64,000 nt of DNA from JBBATK01 sp044224515 (GCA_044224515.1 JBGAKH010000015.1:1-64000); one strand, 5' to 3'; positions 9,139 through 19,257 are shown, counted from the stretch's first letter. Translations and numbers: made by a program. The notes: generated by a model from the sequence alone, not told the origin.

Positions 9139-11844
9139 TTAATTCTGCTTTTCCAAATAATAGGTCCTCATCATCCCCTTACCTTTAACCTCGATCTCAT
9201 CACGCTCCTCAAACACAAAGGACTCATCTCTGTTCTGCAAGTGGTAGGCGAAGTCTGAACTGCAGTGGATCTTCCCGGCTTCGCCGCTTGATTCCATGCG
9301 CGAGGCGATGTTTACGGCATCGGAGTAGATGTCGTACACAAAGCGTTCATCGCCTACGATACCTGCGAAGGCAGATCCGCAATGCAAGCCGATTCGAATG
9401 TGAAAGATGGCTCCTTTGGGGAGAGTTTTTCTTATCTGTTCCGGCAGCTCAATATCGCGCATCATTTCCTGAGCACTTCGTGCAATGCGCTCGGCGTGGT
9501 CGCCACACTCTGTTGGCGCTCCGGCAACTGCCATGTATCCATCGCCTATGGTTTTGATTTTCTCGCAACCATTTCGTTTAATGATAGCATCGAACTCGGC
9601 AAACACATGATTCAAAAATGCCATGACGGCTTTGGCAGGCATCCGAGCGGCGATGGGCGTGAAGCCAACGATGTCGGCGAAGAGGATCGATACTTTTTCA
9701 AAGTAGTCAGCGACTTTTTCACCGTTCATGAGACGAGACGCCACACTGGACGGTAAGACTTTATGAAGGAGGTCGACAGTGGTTTCGTGCACAGCCCTTT
9801 CAGCAGCTTGTTCTGCGGCTTGGCGGCGCTCCACTTCAGCAATGCGACGCTGTTGTTCCATCTCTTCAGCCGCCTTACGCGTTTCGTCGCTCAAGATTTG
9901 CTCTTTGAGACGATGAAAGTCCTTAAAGTGCCGGTAGGCCTGAGGTATATCTCCGCTCAACTCGTAGGCGTCGGCAAGTAATCGATAGGCGTTAAGCTCA
10001 ATTTGTCTCTCTCCAATCTCGATGGACATGCTTTTCGCTTCTTCAAGCAATCGAATAGCATCAATGGTCTTCTGCTCTTGTAGCTGAAGCGCAGCAAGTT
10101 CTATGAGATTACCGGCAACGCCTTCGTTGACTCCTATTTCACCTCGACGCAGATCCAGAGCTTGAAGGAGGTACTCCTTGGCGCGCTCAGGTTGCAGCAT
10201 AGCGGAATAGACGCTGCCTATGCTCTCCGTACTGTAAGCTTGAAGTCTTCGATCTCCAATCTCAAGTGCCAATTTGAGTGCATCTTCGAAATTCTGCAAC
10301 GCCGAGTCATGTCGTCCTTGCATCTTGTAGAGTTCACCGATCTTTCGCTTGAGATATCCCAACCCTTCGCGCTCTTGGATCTCTTCATAGAGGACTAGGG
10401 CGCGGCCAAAATAATCTGCTGCTCGTGTATGGTCCGATAAACTCATGTACACATCGCCGATGTCGGACGTCAACTTGGCTACACCGCTTTTCTCCCCGAG
10501 TGCCGAATGAAGATCAAGTGCACGAGTAAAACACTCCAGGGCCTTTACGAAATCGGAAAGCGTATAGTACACACTACCAATGTTTGCATAGTTAGCGGCT
10601 ATGGTTCCGTTCTGTCCAAGTTCTTCACAAATTGAGAGTGCTTTGTAGAAATACTCGAGAGCTTCAGGAAGCTGCGAGCTGAAACGAGAAACGATCCCTA
10701 AGTTTTGATACATTTGCGCTACATCGCTCTTGACGCCAAGCTCGCTAAACTGCGATAGAGCACGTTGGAAGCACTCCAAAGCCTTTGGATAGTCAGCACA
10801 ACTGCCGTACACTGTTCCCATTTTTCCCGTCATGAACGCAATTCCATGCTTATCACCGGTCTGTTCATACAGCGCAAGGGCTCGCTCATAACACTCCATA
10901 GCCTTTGGAAAATCAGAGGTGATTCGATAGATGTTTCCCAAGTTTCCCGTTACGATCGCAACACTGTTTTTATGTCCTAAGACCTCGTGCATAGCCACAG
11001 AACGACGGTAGTAGTCCAGAGCCTTGGGATAGTCTGAGAGATGCGCATACACTGTCCCTATGGTCCCATGAACTCTCGCCACTCCTCCCCTTTCTCCAAG
11101 CTGTTCGTACAGAGCGAATGCACGCTCGAAAAACTCAAGTGCCTTGGGATAGTCGGAGAGGCTTACATATAATGTTCCAATGTTGGACGTTATGCGGGCT
11201 ATATCGCTTTTATGACCAAGTTGCTCAAACATGGAAAGTGATCGGGAGAAATACTCCAGTGCTTTTGCATAGTCAGTCTGGCCCTGGTATAATCGACCTA
11301 TATAGCCTATGCAGGCTGCCAATCCTCTTTGATTCCCGCTTGTTTGATACATCGCAAGCGCAGAACTGAGAAACTCAAATGACAGTGAAAAGTCCGACCG
11401 GAGGCCATGAACTGCACCTACACCACTTAACGAGTCAGCGATGTGCAACTCATCTCCGATATCCCTTGCTATACCCAGGGCACGAGTAAAACACTCTAAA
11501 GCCAAATCGTAGTCACCAAGATCCAAGCGAACATGCCCCATGTCTCCCAACACACTCGCACGACGGCTCTCATCTTGTATGGCATCAATTATGCGTAGCG
11601 CACTCTCATACTGTTCAAGCGCTTTGTCATACTCAGCTCGCTTGCGTGCTACGCGTCCAAGTACTTGACGTGCACCGATCTGATGCAGTTGCCCCTTCTT
11701 CTCCCGAGAACCGGCAGCCTCAAGAATTTCCAGTGCAAGCTTCGACGCTTGATCATAGTTTCCAAGGTATAGGTCGTTTCTGGCTTTTTCCAATAGCGAA
11801 CCAAGTTCGGCGCTATCAGTAATAGTATCCGCATCTCCACTCAT
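9139..11844 (-). CDS. TPR-class III adenylate cyclase, largest paralogue
   Basis: 901 residues. The start at 11844 overlaps the stop of the upstream cyclase by four bases (ATGA), so the pair is translationally coupled. About twelve or more TPR units of type SDYPKALEYFERA fill residues ~20-610. A Glu/Ala/Arg-rich coiled-coil linker follows (AEEMEQQRRIAEVERR), then the cyclase domain from ~718 to the end. Metal Asp are in LFADIVGFT and IGDGYM. ATP-selecting Lys (EKIKTIGD) and Asp (VYDIYSDAVN) and catalytic Asn/Arg (AVNIASRM) are all present. No signal peptide or membrane span. TPR repeats are less alike at DNA level than in the 6412 gene. Its last ~140 bp are nearly identical to those of its operon partner. 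Confidence 0.92.
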   Translation of the reverse strand: MSGDADTITDSAELGSLLEKARNDLYLGNYDQASKLALEILEAAGSREKKGQLHQIGARQVLGRVARKRAEYDKALEQYESALRIIDAIQDESRRASVLGDMGHVRLDLGDYDLALECFTRALGIARDIGDELHIADSLSGVGAVHGLRSDFSLSFEFLSSALAMYQTSGNQRGLAACIGYIGRLYQGQTDYAKALEYFSRSLSMFEQLGHKSDIARITSNIGTLYVSLSDYPKALEFFERAFALYEQLGERGGVARVHGTIGTVYAHLSDYPKALDYYRRSVAMHEVLGHKNSVAIVTGNLGNIYRITSDFPKAMECYERALALYEQTGDKHGIAFMTGKMGTVYGSCADYPKALECFQRALSQFSELGVKSDVAQMYQNLGIVSRFSSQLPEALEYFYKALSICEELGQNGTIAANYANIGSVYYTLSDFVKALECFTRALDLHSALGEKSGVAKLTSDIGDVYMSLSDHTRAADYFGRALVLYEEIQEREGLGYLKRKIGELYKMQGRHDSALQNFEDALKLALEIGDRRLQAYSTESIGSVYSAMLQPERAKEYLLQALDLRRGEIGVNEGVAGNLIELAALQLQEQKTIDAIRLLEEAKSMSIEIGERQIELNAYRLLADAYELSGDIPQAYRHFKDFHRLKEQILSDETRKAAEEMEQQRRIAEVERRQAAEQAAERAVHETTVDLLHKVLPSSVASRLMNGEKVADYFEKVSILFADIVGFTPIAARMPAKAVMAFLNHVFAEFDAIIKRNGCEKIKTIGDGYMAVAGAPTECGDHAERIARSAQEMMRDIELPEQIRKTLPKGAIFHIRIGLHCGSAFAGIVGDERFVYDIYSDAVNIASRMESSGEAGKIHCSSDFAYHLQNRDESFVFEERDEIEVKGKGMMRTYYLEKQN

Positions 11845-13943
11845 CGTTGCTCCAAGAAATAAGTCCTCATCATCCCCTTACCCTTCACCTCAATCTCATC
11901 ACGCTCTTCAAACACAAAGGATTCATCGCGGTTCTGCAAGTGATGTGCAAAGTCTGCACTGCAGTGAATCTTCCCGGCTTCGCCGCTTGATTCCATGCGC
12001 GATGCAAGATTTACCGCGTCAGAGTACACATCATATACAAAGCCCTTCTCACCTACAATTCCGGCAAAGGCTGAACCGGTGTGTAAGCCAATTCTCAGGT
12101 GAAAGACGCTGCCCTTGGGCAGCGTCTGACGAAGAGTCTCAGGAAGTTCCATATCATTCATGAGTTCCAGAGCTGCTCGCGCTAATCGTTCTGCATGATC
12201 ATCACAGGGTATGGGCGCTCCGCAGACAGCCATGTAGCCGTCGCCGATGGTTTTAATCTTCTGACAACCGTGCTTTTCCATGATCTTGTCGAACTCAGCA
12301 AAAACGTAATTGAGAAAAGCCAGCACGGCTTTAGCGGGCATGCGGGCGGCAATGGGAGTAAAGCCGACAATGTCGGCGAAGAGGATGGAGAGTTGAGAGA
12401 AGTAATCGGCGATTTTCTCACCTTTTATAAGTCGATCGGCTACACTTTGAGGCAATACTTGATAGAGAATCGTTGTCGTAGCCAGAGCCCGCTCGCGCTC
12501 TACGGCCAGTAGTTTCTCATGCTCAATTGCGAGCCGATGTTGATCGATGAGAGTAGCTTTCTTCTTTGCCTCATCACTCTTAACCCTTTGCTCCAGTTCA
12601 TGAAATTGTTTGTAATGGATCGCAAACTCTCTCCATCTTCCTTGCTCTTCATAGATATGTGCCAGTGCTTCGTGACATCGATATTGGTATTCCAAGGTTC
12701 CTATCGATTCAGAAGTAGCAAGAGCTCGCAACTGAAACTCCTCAGCTTTTTGCAGATTGTAGCCATCGAATTGTTTTTTTGCGAAGAGACTGCCAATGGT
12801 AGAGGCAACACTTAGCTCAGACGATTTGTCTCCAAGCTCAACATCAAGCGCAAGCGCTTCATACAAGTACTCCAGCGCACGTTCGTACTCGCCTAAGTTG
12901 AGATAGACACCTCCGATATTACCTGTTACAGTTGCCACACCTCGTTTGGAGCCTAAGTCCTTATAGCTTTGTAAAGCTTCGAGGTAATACTCTAATGCTT
13001 TTGAATAGTCGGCTAAATCACTGTATACATGTCCAATATGGGTTTTCACCAATACTGCATCGCCATGGCTTCCTAATTCTTGGTGAAGAGCCGCCGACTT
13101 GTTGAAGCACTCAAGAGCACTCATGGGCTGTGAGAGAGCTAAGTAGACTGTACCCATGTTTCCTGTGGCATCCGCTATTCCGAAAGGAATCTCGAGTTCC
13201 TCGTACAACGCGAGTGTTCGTGCATAGTATTCAAGGGCCGTTGAGTAGTCAGAGAGATCAGCATAGACATTTGCTATGTTACCTAATAGATGAGCCATGG
13301 CGCTCTTGTTGCCAAGTTCCTCATACCGATCCAGCGCTTTCCTGTAGCATTCTAATGCTTGAGGAAACTCAGAGAGGCGCACATGAAGAGTCCCTACATT
13401 GCCAAAGACATGGGCCACTCCTCTTATGTTTCCTTGGTCTTGGTATGCCGCTATAGCCTTTGTATAGTTCTCGTGTGCCGCAGAGAAGTCATTGATCTCC
13501 ATGCACACATTACCAATATTAGAAGTAGCGCTTGCTACTGAATCATTGTCTCCAATCTCCTCGGCTAGTTCAAGCGCTTTGTAATAGTTCTGTAATGCTC
13601 GATTGTGATCTGACACGCGCCACAAGGCGTTGCCCATATTTATGTAGGCTCGTGTATGGAGCTTCTTATCACCGGTTGCGATGGCATGCGCCAATGCCTG
13701 CTCTGCGACAACTAATGCTTCCTTAAGTATGCCGCGCTGCAAAAGGCAATAACAAAGTGCAAGCAAGGCGCGAAACTGCAATCGCTGTACCTCAACGTCG
13801 TCAAAATCCGTACACTCAGCCTTGAACATTTCCACCTGTTCAAGCAGGTCCCTTGCCTTTGTTTCACATTGAACGAAGTCGTTGCCACCTCTAAGGAGTC
13901 CCTCGATTTCTTCTAGCGCTGTCGTGATGTGCTCTGTCGTCAT
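11841..13943 (-). CDS. TPR-class III adenylate cyclase
   Basis: 700 residues from the ATG at 13943, preferred over 13961 because GGGAGATAGGA lies just before it (MTTEHITTALEE). Roughly eight to nine TPR units cover residues ~70-400 (type SDYSTALEYYARTL). A linker with IDQHRLAIEHEK follows, then the cyclase domain from ~517, with LFADIVGFT, EKIK-type KIKTIGDGYM, FVYDVYSDAVN and NLASRM intact. Cytoplasmic and predicted to make cAMP. First gene of a two-gene operon with the 9139-11844 cyclase. The C-terminal tail VKGKGMMRTYFLEQ is shared by all five paralogues in the window. Confidence 0.92.
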   Translation of the reverse strand: MTTEHITTALEEIEGLLRGGNDFVQCETKARDLLEQVEMFKAECTDFDDVEVQRLQFRALLALCYCLLQRGILKEALVVAEQALAHAIATGDKKLHTRAYINMGNALWRVSDHNRALQNYYKALELAEEIGDNDSVASATSNIGNVCMEINDFSAAHENYTKAIAAYQDQGNIRGVAHVFGNVGTLHVRLSEFPQALECYRKALDRYEELGNKSAMAHLLGNIANVYADLSDYSTALEYYARTLALYEELEIPFGIADATGNMGTVYLALSQPMSALECFNKSAALHQELGSHGDAVLVKTHIGHVYSDLADYSKALEYYLEALQSYKDLGSKRGVATVTGNIGGVYLNLGEYERALEYLYEALALDVELGDKSSELSVASTIGSLFAKKQFDGYNLQKAEEFQLRALATSESIGTLEYQYRCHEALAHIYEEQGRWREFAIHYKQFHELEQRVKSDEAKKKATLIDQHRLAIEHEKLLAVERERALATTTILYQVLPQSVADRLIKGEKIADYFSQLSILFADIVGFTPIAARMPAKAVLAFLNYVFAEFDKIMEKHGCQKIKTIGDGYMAVCGAPIPCDDHAERLARAALELMNDMELPETLRQTLPKGSVFHLRIGLHTGSAFAGIVGEKGFVYDVYSDAVNLASRMESSGEAGKIHCSADFAHHLQNRDESFVFEERDEIEVKGKGMMRTYFLEQR

Positions 13944-14960
13944 TCCTATCTCCCGGAACACTCTCTCAAGTACTCTGGCTTCGTTACTTCACTCATCCAG
14001 ACTTTCACTATCGTATCAGTCGTTTGTGCATTCCTCTATCATAACGAATTCAATTTCCGTCGCTTCGGTACTGAGAACCCGTCAGGTAGTTGCCCTTGCA
14101 ATCCTCGTTCCTCAGCCCAAACCTAAGCCTGAAGCATCCTGCTCAAACAGAGCTCTCCGTGTGATCCTTACAGCACGATAGTAGGCACCTTGAGCATTAG
14201 CGCAGCAAGCCAAACTCACAAACCGTTGGCCATAAAGAAAGCTCACAATTGTTTGGCTGCCGTTGGTGCGCCTTGCCGTGTAGCGATGATCAACGTAGCT
14301 GTCGGTAGCTGTCGAAATTGGTGCAGCAGCCGGGACGCTAAACTAGCCATTTGGAAACAATGAGTCCGTCTGTGCTCCACACGCCCGACAGACTGAATTT
14401 ACACAATCGCAAAGCCGCTCAGCTCCAAGAATTGGTGAATCCGGAGTCACAAACGGGTCCGACAGAGTTTAATGCCTCACCTGTAACCCCGAACCACCTC
14501 GAATGACAGCCTACAGTTTCGGCACTCAAAGTCCCTGCCTAAGCACTATGCATCTGTTAACACCTGATTGACTCCGCGAATCAGAGGAGTAAAAGCCTAC
14601 CGCTCGATATGTGACTCATGGTGCTTTGAATTTGATGGACTAGGTGCCACGGACTATTCTCAATTGTCACTTCTCATGACGAAAAAAAGAAATAGATCAC
14701 GATCTTAAAAACAGCATGAACTTGCTATGGTGTAAGAAGAGATCACAATCAGGCTGAGGGGCGGATCCGATTCGCTTGGAAGAGTGTGCCAAGTTCTCGA
14801 GGAGGAACGGTTTGTTTTCAGGTACAAGCTGATACCTAAGTCCGATAAAATACGCAGTTTGCGTCTATGCGACGGGGGTCATCGCGATACGTAGGTTCGT
14901 AGCATTTCCAGCAACACTTCAGCACATTTTACACCACATTTCGCATAAAGCGAAGAACCA
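13944..14960. other. 1-kb intergenic region, no gene recognised
   Basis: No frame with a convincing start, ribosome site and family match. Open frames on both strands are short and rich in His, Ser and Arg, as expected of noncoding sequence. It separates the reverse cyclase operon from a forward lipoprotein gene, so it must hold divergent promoters, but no clear box was found. Gene decay is possible. Confidence 0.4.
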
Positions 14961-15161
14961 ATGAACAAGAGATCATCTAGCACGCTTCTCGTTCTTTTTA
15001 CGACGTGTCTTCTAGCTTTGCTTATTGTACAATGCGCTGATGTAGTCCCTCCGGACTACGTTCCAACGTTTTCAGTAGCTTCTCGCACGTACCATGATCA
15101 TGATACTGTTTTCGAGCATTTTACCGGTCCCGGGATAAAAAAATGGAAGCTTATGTTATGA
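14961..15161 (+). CDS. N-terminal part of a frameshifted YCF48/BNR-like lipoprotein
   Basis: 66 residues: signal peptide with a lipobox-like LLIVQC, then DVVPPDYVPTFSVASRTY, ending in an out-of-frame tail KKWKLML. The frame breaks at a run of seven A (15137-15143), arranged in the reading frame as A AAA AAA. Moving to the -1 frame there continues without interruption into the frame of 15143-16288 (KKMEAYVMRDGG). The two frames were therefore one gene. Either the A run has mutated, it was misread in sequencing, or ribosomes slip there. Confidence 0.6.
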   Translation: MNKRSSSTLLVLFTTCLLALLIVQCADVVPPDYVPTFSVASRTYHDHDTVFEHFTGPGIKKWKLML

Positions 15162-16288
15162 GAGATGGTGGGTTGAATGGATTGGAGAAAACCGGTTGGC
15201 GTATCACACAGTTTCCCGATCTCATTGCGCAAGGTTGCAGTATCGGATTTGAACCGGCCTTTGCCGATACCGGTAAAACAACGCTTACTATAAGCGTTGA
15301 CTCGACTTCATCAAAAGGCACATATGTTCACAGCATAATAGTGGATCATTCCAATTTTCAGAGCTCGTATATGATGTATCTGAAAATCGTCGTGGATTTT
15401 TCAACAAGCTCCAACCATTGGTCTAATGTAACGCCTTCAGTCATTCCTGAATTGAACAGCGTCAGCTTCGCAGATGAAGCTGTTGGTATTGCTGTTGGTA
15501 ACAGCGGTACAATCTTACGTACGGTTGATTCGGGTCTTCACTGGAGCACGATAACCACGCCCTACGCATGCACTTTCAACTCAGTAAGCTTTGCTGACCG
15601 GAACATTGGATACATCTGCGGTGATACCGTAATCTTGAAAACGAATAATTCCGGAGCTACATGGACGAAAGTAGGTTCTCCATACCAGAGTGAAAATATA
15701 CGTTTGATCTATGCACCGGACCCCTCGGTTGTCTATGCGTATTCTACACCACAGAACTATTTAGCTCGCTCCACGAACCTAGGAAGCACCTGGGATTTAC
15801 TAACAGATGTGGCTGTAGCGCAATCGATTGCCTTTTCACAGAATAATGGGGCAGTTTTGTCGAAGCCGAGTGGCGGCTCTAGCAACAATGTTTTTATCAC
15901 GAGCACAGACAATGGAAGTACTTGGACGACCGGTCCACTCACACCTCCGCCAACGGCGAATTGGCTATCCGTAAATACCCTTGGTCGATTTGTAAGTTGT
16001 GGTGATGCGGGAAGTATTTCCGTGTATGATCCGGTGAGCAGTGCCTGGACACGCCAGACAGTTCCCATTTTTATTGTAGGCTCTAATCTTTATTCCATTC
16101 ACTTCAAAGGCCAACATGGTGTTGCCGTTGGGAACGGACGTTTGGTCGCACAAACATCAGGCGCTTCATGGCAAGCTGAAGACCTCTATGTTGATCACAT
16201 CCTGCGATCGGTGTCGGTCTTGAATGACTCCACTGCGGTCGCTGTTGGCAGCGTTGTCAACAGCGGGGCAATCTTTCGCAGACGTTAG
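15143..16288 (+). CDS. YCF48/BNR-repeat body of the frameshifted lipoprotein
   Basis: 381 residues in the -1 frame relative to 14961. It lacks its own signal peptide and ribosome site, so it is probably read only as the continuation of the upstream frame. It contains repeated Asp-box/YCF48-like motifs: VGNSGTILRTVDSGLHW, KTNNSGATW, RSTNLGSTWDLL and TSTDNGSTW. This is typical of secreted beta-propellers related to YCF48 and sialidase repeats. If joined, the whole product would be about 440 residues, a lipid-anchored propeller. Substrate unknown. Confidence 0.65.
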   Translation: MEAYVMRDGGLNGLEKTGWRITQFPDLIAQGCSIGFEPAFADTGKTTLTISVDSTSSKGTYVHSIIVDHSNFQSSYMMYLKIVVDFSTSSNHWSNVTPSVIPELNSVSFADEAVGIAVGNSGTILRTVDSGLHWSTITTPYACTFNSVSFADRNIGYICGDTVILKTNNSGATWTKVGSPYQSENIRLIYAPDPSVVYAYSTPQNYLARSTNLGSTWDLLTDVAVAQSIAFSQNNGAVLSKPSGGSSNNVFITSTDNGSTWTTGPLTPPPTANWLSVNTLGRFVSCGDAGSISVYDPVSSAWTRQTVPIFIVGSNLYSIHFKGQHGVAVGNGRLVAQTSGASWQAEDLYVDHILRSVSVLNDSTAVAVGSVVNSGAIFRRR

Positions 16289-16749
16289 CAAGTCGTTCTA
16301 CCGAGAGATAGTGTGTAAGGGAACTAACACATGGCAACACGAGGAATCTTCCGTTGCGGCATTTGGCGACCTCTTTCAGAAACGCCGAGAAACCTAATGC
16401 TATGACGGTAGAGAGTTAGTTTCCCAAACTCTACCGATTCGACTCTACACTGTGAATACTTTATGCGGAAGTGTTGCAGAAATTACAGGTATGGAAGGAG
16501 CACTGCACGACTTGGATGACTTGGTCGAAGAACAGGCTTTTCGCTTCATCGCCAGAACATAGGTTCTCATCATCCCCTTACTCTTACCCTTAACCTCTAT
16601 CTCGTTGCGCTACTTCTTCGCTCAATGCCGGGAGCTTTCTTATGGTAGAGTCTGCTGATATACAATGCTGCTTGCCTTCTCACAAACTTGGTGTAAATTA
16701 AAAATCATACTATTTCCACACTGTTGTACACTATACGTAGGCCATACGC
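16289..16749. other. Intergenic region holding a cyclase relic
   Basis: No intact gene. It contains a reverse-strand fragment of a TPR-cyclase tail (16560-16615, separate entry). The remaining sequence shows nothing recognised. Confidence 0.4.
16560..16615 (-). pseudogene. Relic of a TPR-cyclase C-terminus
   Basis: On the reverse strand this reads RNEIEVKGKSKGMMRTYVL, matching the family tail DEIEVKGKGMMRTYYL with a two-codon insertion, and an in-frame TAG lies just upstream. The forward sequence GGTTCTCATCATCCCCTTAC is almost the same as at the ends of the two reverse-strand cyclases. The rest of the gene is not recognisable. Confidence 0.65.
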
Positions 16750-17652
16750 ATGAAGCTTTACTCTGCTTGTGATTTTAGTTTGCGCTTGTCTTTGCCTCTC
16801 ATTTTGTGTCTTAGCCTGACCTTCGGTGGTTGTTCGGGTTCAACGTCAACGACTGATGGATCAGGTTTGAAAGGTTCCCTCTACTATTCAAATGGTGGAG
16901 AAGTCTTTCGCCTAACCTTAAGTACGGGACAAAAGCAGAAACTATTTACCAATGCCGTTCATCCGGACTTTACGCAAGACGGCAAACTTTTGGTTGTTGA
17001 GCAGTATCCCATAGAGCGTATTGTCGTCACTGACCTAAGCGGAGCTATACGCACATCTATCATCGAGGGCGTAGATATCAAAGGACCCAAATTCAGACAG
17101 GCGTTCAAGAAGCCGCGTGTGTCATTTAACGGCAAGTATATAGCGTATGATGGAGGCGATGTCTACAATCCCATCACCTACATCATTGATCGCTCAACCG
17201 GAGATCTTCTGGCTGAGGTTGGCGATTACTCAACACAAGACCCAATAGTTTGCCCAAGTTGGGCTCCGGACGGATCATTGATTGTTCAGGGGTGGAAGAG
17301 CCTAAACAATGGTATATATAAAGTCTCTCCTGATTTCAGCAGCTACCAGCGCATAGATCCGCGTCTCACGAATGTTGAGTCTCCGAGTGCAAGCCCGGAT
17401 GGTAAGTACATCGCCTTCATCAAAGACGGCGAACCTTGGCTCATGAACACGGATGGCACTAGTCCTCAACAGCTCTATACCGGTTTTGGAAATCTCAGTA
17501 TTCAACCGGCGTGGTCACCTGATAGCAAATTCCTTGCAGTTGTTAGCTCAGGTACCGTTTACATCATCGACATGACGAAGAAGACTATTGCTCCGGTCCC
17601 CGGAAGTACATATTACATCGATGGTGGCAACCAAATGTGCTGGCAGTATTGA
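16750..17652 (+). CDS. TolB-like (PD40) lipoprotein
   Basis: 300 residues. The N-terminus is a long signal peptide ending at LTFGGCSGS, a likely lipoprotein cysteine. The body has PD40/TolB-type blades: TQDGKLLVVEQY, SFNGKYIAYDGGD, SPDGKYIAFIKDGEPW, LMNTDGTSPQQL and SPDSKFLAVVSSG. These repeats fold as a beta-propeller, as in TolB. No N-terminal TolB domain is seen, so it is not the Tol-Pal TolB itself. Probably a periplasmic or outer-membrane lipoprotein. Function unknown. It precedes the ECF sigma gene by about 200 bp on the same strand and may or may not belong to that unit. Confidence 0.75.
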   Translation: MKLYSACDFSLRLSLPLILCLSLTFGGCSGSTSTTDGSGLKGSLYYSNGGEVFRLTLSTGQKQKLFTNAVHPDFTQDGKLLVVEQYPIERIVVTDLSGAIRTSIIEGVDIKGPKFRQAFKKPRVSFNGKYIAYDGGDVYNPITYIIDRSTGDLLAEVGDYSTQDPIVCPSWAPDGSLIVQGWKSLNNGIYKVSPDFSSYQRIDPRLTNVESPSASPDGKYIAFIKDGEPWLMNTDGTSPQQLYTGFGNLSIQPAWSPDSKFLAVVSSGTVYIIDMTKKTIAPVPGSTYYIDGGNQMCWQY

Positions 17653-17863
17653 GATATCAAGGTACGATTGACGCACCGGGCTGTGAAAAAAGGGTAGAGG
17701 TCGTCGGGTCAGGCTTAGGCGCAGACGAATGGGCAGTCGAACAGAGCGCGGCCTGGAACAAAGTTGCCGATGGACTCCCATCTGACTGCACGGTTGATGC
17801 CTGTCAGGCGATGTATCTTTGCAGCGACGGCGCTTCTTCTTTGAGAACGACACCTATCCACTA

Positions 17864-18409
17864 ATGACCCAAACACTAAGCGAAGAAGCTCTTGCGAGCC
17901 GGTTGGTGAGTGCAGACAGCTCTATTCTAGAGTATCTGTACGACAACTACAGCGCTGCTCTGTATGGAGTTATTGTGAGGATATGCCAGGATCGTACCGT
18001 AGCTGAAGACATATTACAAGACAGCTTTACCAAAATCTGGCTTAACCGTGGACGTTACGATGCCTCTCAAGCCACAGTTTTCACCTGGATGCTGACCATT
18101 GCACGCCGAAGTGCAATCGATTACATCCGTTCGCGAGATTTTAAAGAGCGACAGATGAACCAAAGCCTCGAAGATTTCGTAGATACTGATGTATTGGGGT
18201 CGACGCAGGCAGTGCCGTTGGAGGCAACGGAGCTGCCGAAGCTCCTTATATCTCTGCCTTCAGAGCAAAAACAAGTTATTGATCTGATGTATTTCAAAGG
18301 CTACACGCAATCAGAAATTGCCGAAAAGCTGAATACGCCTATCGGTACAGTAAAGTCGCGATTGCGACTAGGGTTGAACGCGTTACGCAAGATTTTTCAC
18401 GACGAATGA
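17864..18409 (+). CDS. ECF-type RNA polymerase sigma factor
   Basis: 181 residues from the ATG at 17864 (MTQTLSEEAL); an in-frame TTG at 17819 is less likely. Region 2 is seen in LYDNYSAALYGVIVRI, AEDILQDSFTKIW and FTWMLTIARRSAIDYIRSR; region 4 in LPSEQKQVIDLMYFKGYTQ and IAEKLNTPIGTVKSRLRLG. Resembles the SigK-like group that works with RskA anti-sigma factors. The stop overlaps the next start as ATGA, so sigma and anti-sigma are co-translated. Inference: it controls its own operon and/or the DUF4331 and TonB genes downstream. Confidence 0.9.
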   Translation: MTQTLSEEALASRLVSADSSILEYLYDNYSAALYGVIVRICQDRTVAEDILQDSFTKIWLNRGRYDASQATVFTWMLTIARRSAIDYIRSRDFKERQMNQSLEDFVDTDVLGSTQAVPLEATELPKLLISLPSEQKQVIDLMYFKGYTQSEIAEKLNTPIGTVKSRLRLGLNALRKIFHDE

Positions 18410-19257
18410 GTCCAGAAGCGCAACATATCCTCGACTCCGGTGACTTGGAGCTCTTCGCTCTCGATGTCCTCGAGAGTGATCGTCGACGTCAGATACAAGA
18501 AATTCTTGCTCGTGACGCGTCTTTGCGTGCCGAGTTGCTTCATATTCAGCAAAGCCTTGAGGACTACGCTCGTGCTCATGCCAGCGCAGCACCGGCGCAG
18601 CTGCGTACTCGTATCCTGAGTGCTGCGATTAACGCAGAACACACTCAAGATGCTCAGCTGCGAAAATCGTCTGATCGTAGCTCCGGAGCAGAAAAGTCGG
18701 AGATCATACCTTCAACCACGCCCATGGTTCGTCGCGTCTATGCGATTGCAGCAATGGCTGCCTTTGTTTGCAGTACAGCGCTGGCGGTATATTTCTACCG
18801 TGCCTATACGGTCCTTTCCTCGAGCTTCGAAGAAGCGCAGTCGGAACTAGCGTCTCTGCGTTCGCAAAGTAAAGTGTTCGCTGCCAAGTTGGAAGTGCAA
18901 GACACGCGCATCAGCCTCTTACAGAATCGTGAGACTTTAAGCATTCAACTTGCGGCTCAAACCGGAGCCCCTCCTCATGCCAGCTCGGTTGTTCTGTGGA
19001 ATCGTCAAACTCATGAAGTGTATCTTGATGCCAGCGCCTTAGCATCAGCAGATCCCAATCATGACTATCAACTATGGGCTCTTGTGCAAGGAAAGCCGGT
19101 CGATTTAGGTGTCTTTCTCTCGGGTGATGGTTCCACCTTGACAAAGATGAAATCCATTGAGCTACCCGATGCTTTCGCCGTCACACTTGAACCTAAAGGC
19201 GGCTCTCAAGTCCCCACCCTAACGCAGCTTTGCCTTATGGCAAAAGTGAGCTCGTAG
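18406..19257 (+). CDS. RskA-like anti-sigma factor
   Basis: 283 residues. The N-terminal ~100 residues form the predicted sigma-binding part (LDSGDLELFALDVLESDRR). One membrane segment lies at ~107-135 (YAIAAMAAFVCSTALAVYF). A periplasmic coiled stretch (EEAQSELASLRSQSK) follows, then a C-terminal domain with VVLWNRQTHEVYLDAS, YQLWALVQGKPVDLGVF and VTLEPKGGSQVPT, the RskA C-terminal fold. It overlaps the sigma gene by four bases. In this family, regulated proteolysis of the membrane protein releases the sigma factor; the trigger here is unknown. Confidence 0.88.
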   Translation: MSPEAQHILDSGDLELFALDVLESDRRRQIQEILARDASLRAELLHIQQSLEDYARAHASAAPAQLRTRILSAAINAEHTQDAQLRKSSDRSSGAEKSEIIPSTTPMVRRVYAIAAMAAFVCSTALAVYFYRAYTVLSSSFEEAQSELASLRSQSKVFAAKLEVQDTRISLLQNRETLSIQLAAQTGAPPHASSVVLWNRQTHEVYLDASALASADPNHDYQLWALVQGKPVDLGVFLSGDGSTLTKMKSIELPDAFAVTLEPKGGSQVPTLTQLCLMAKVSS

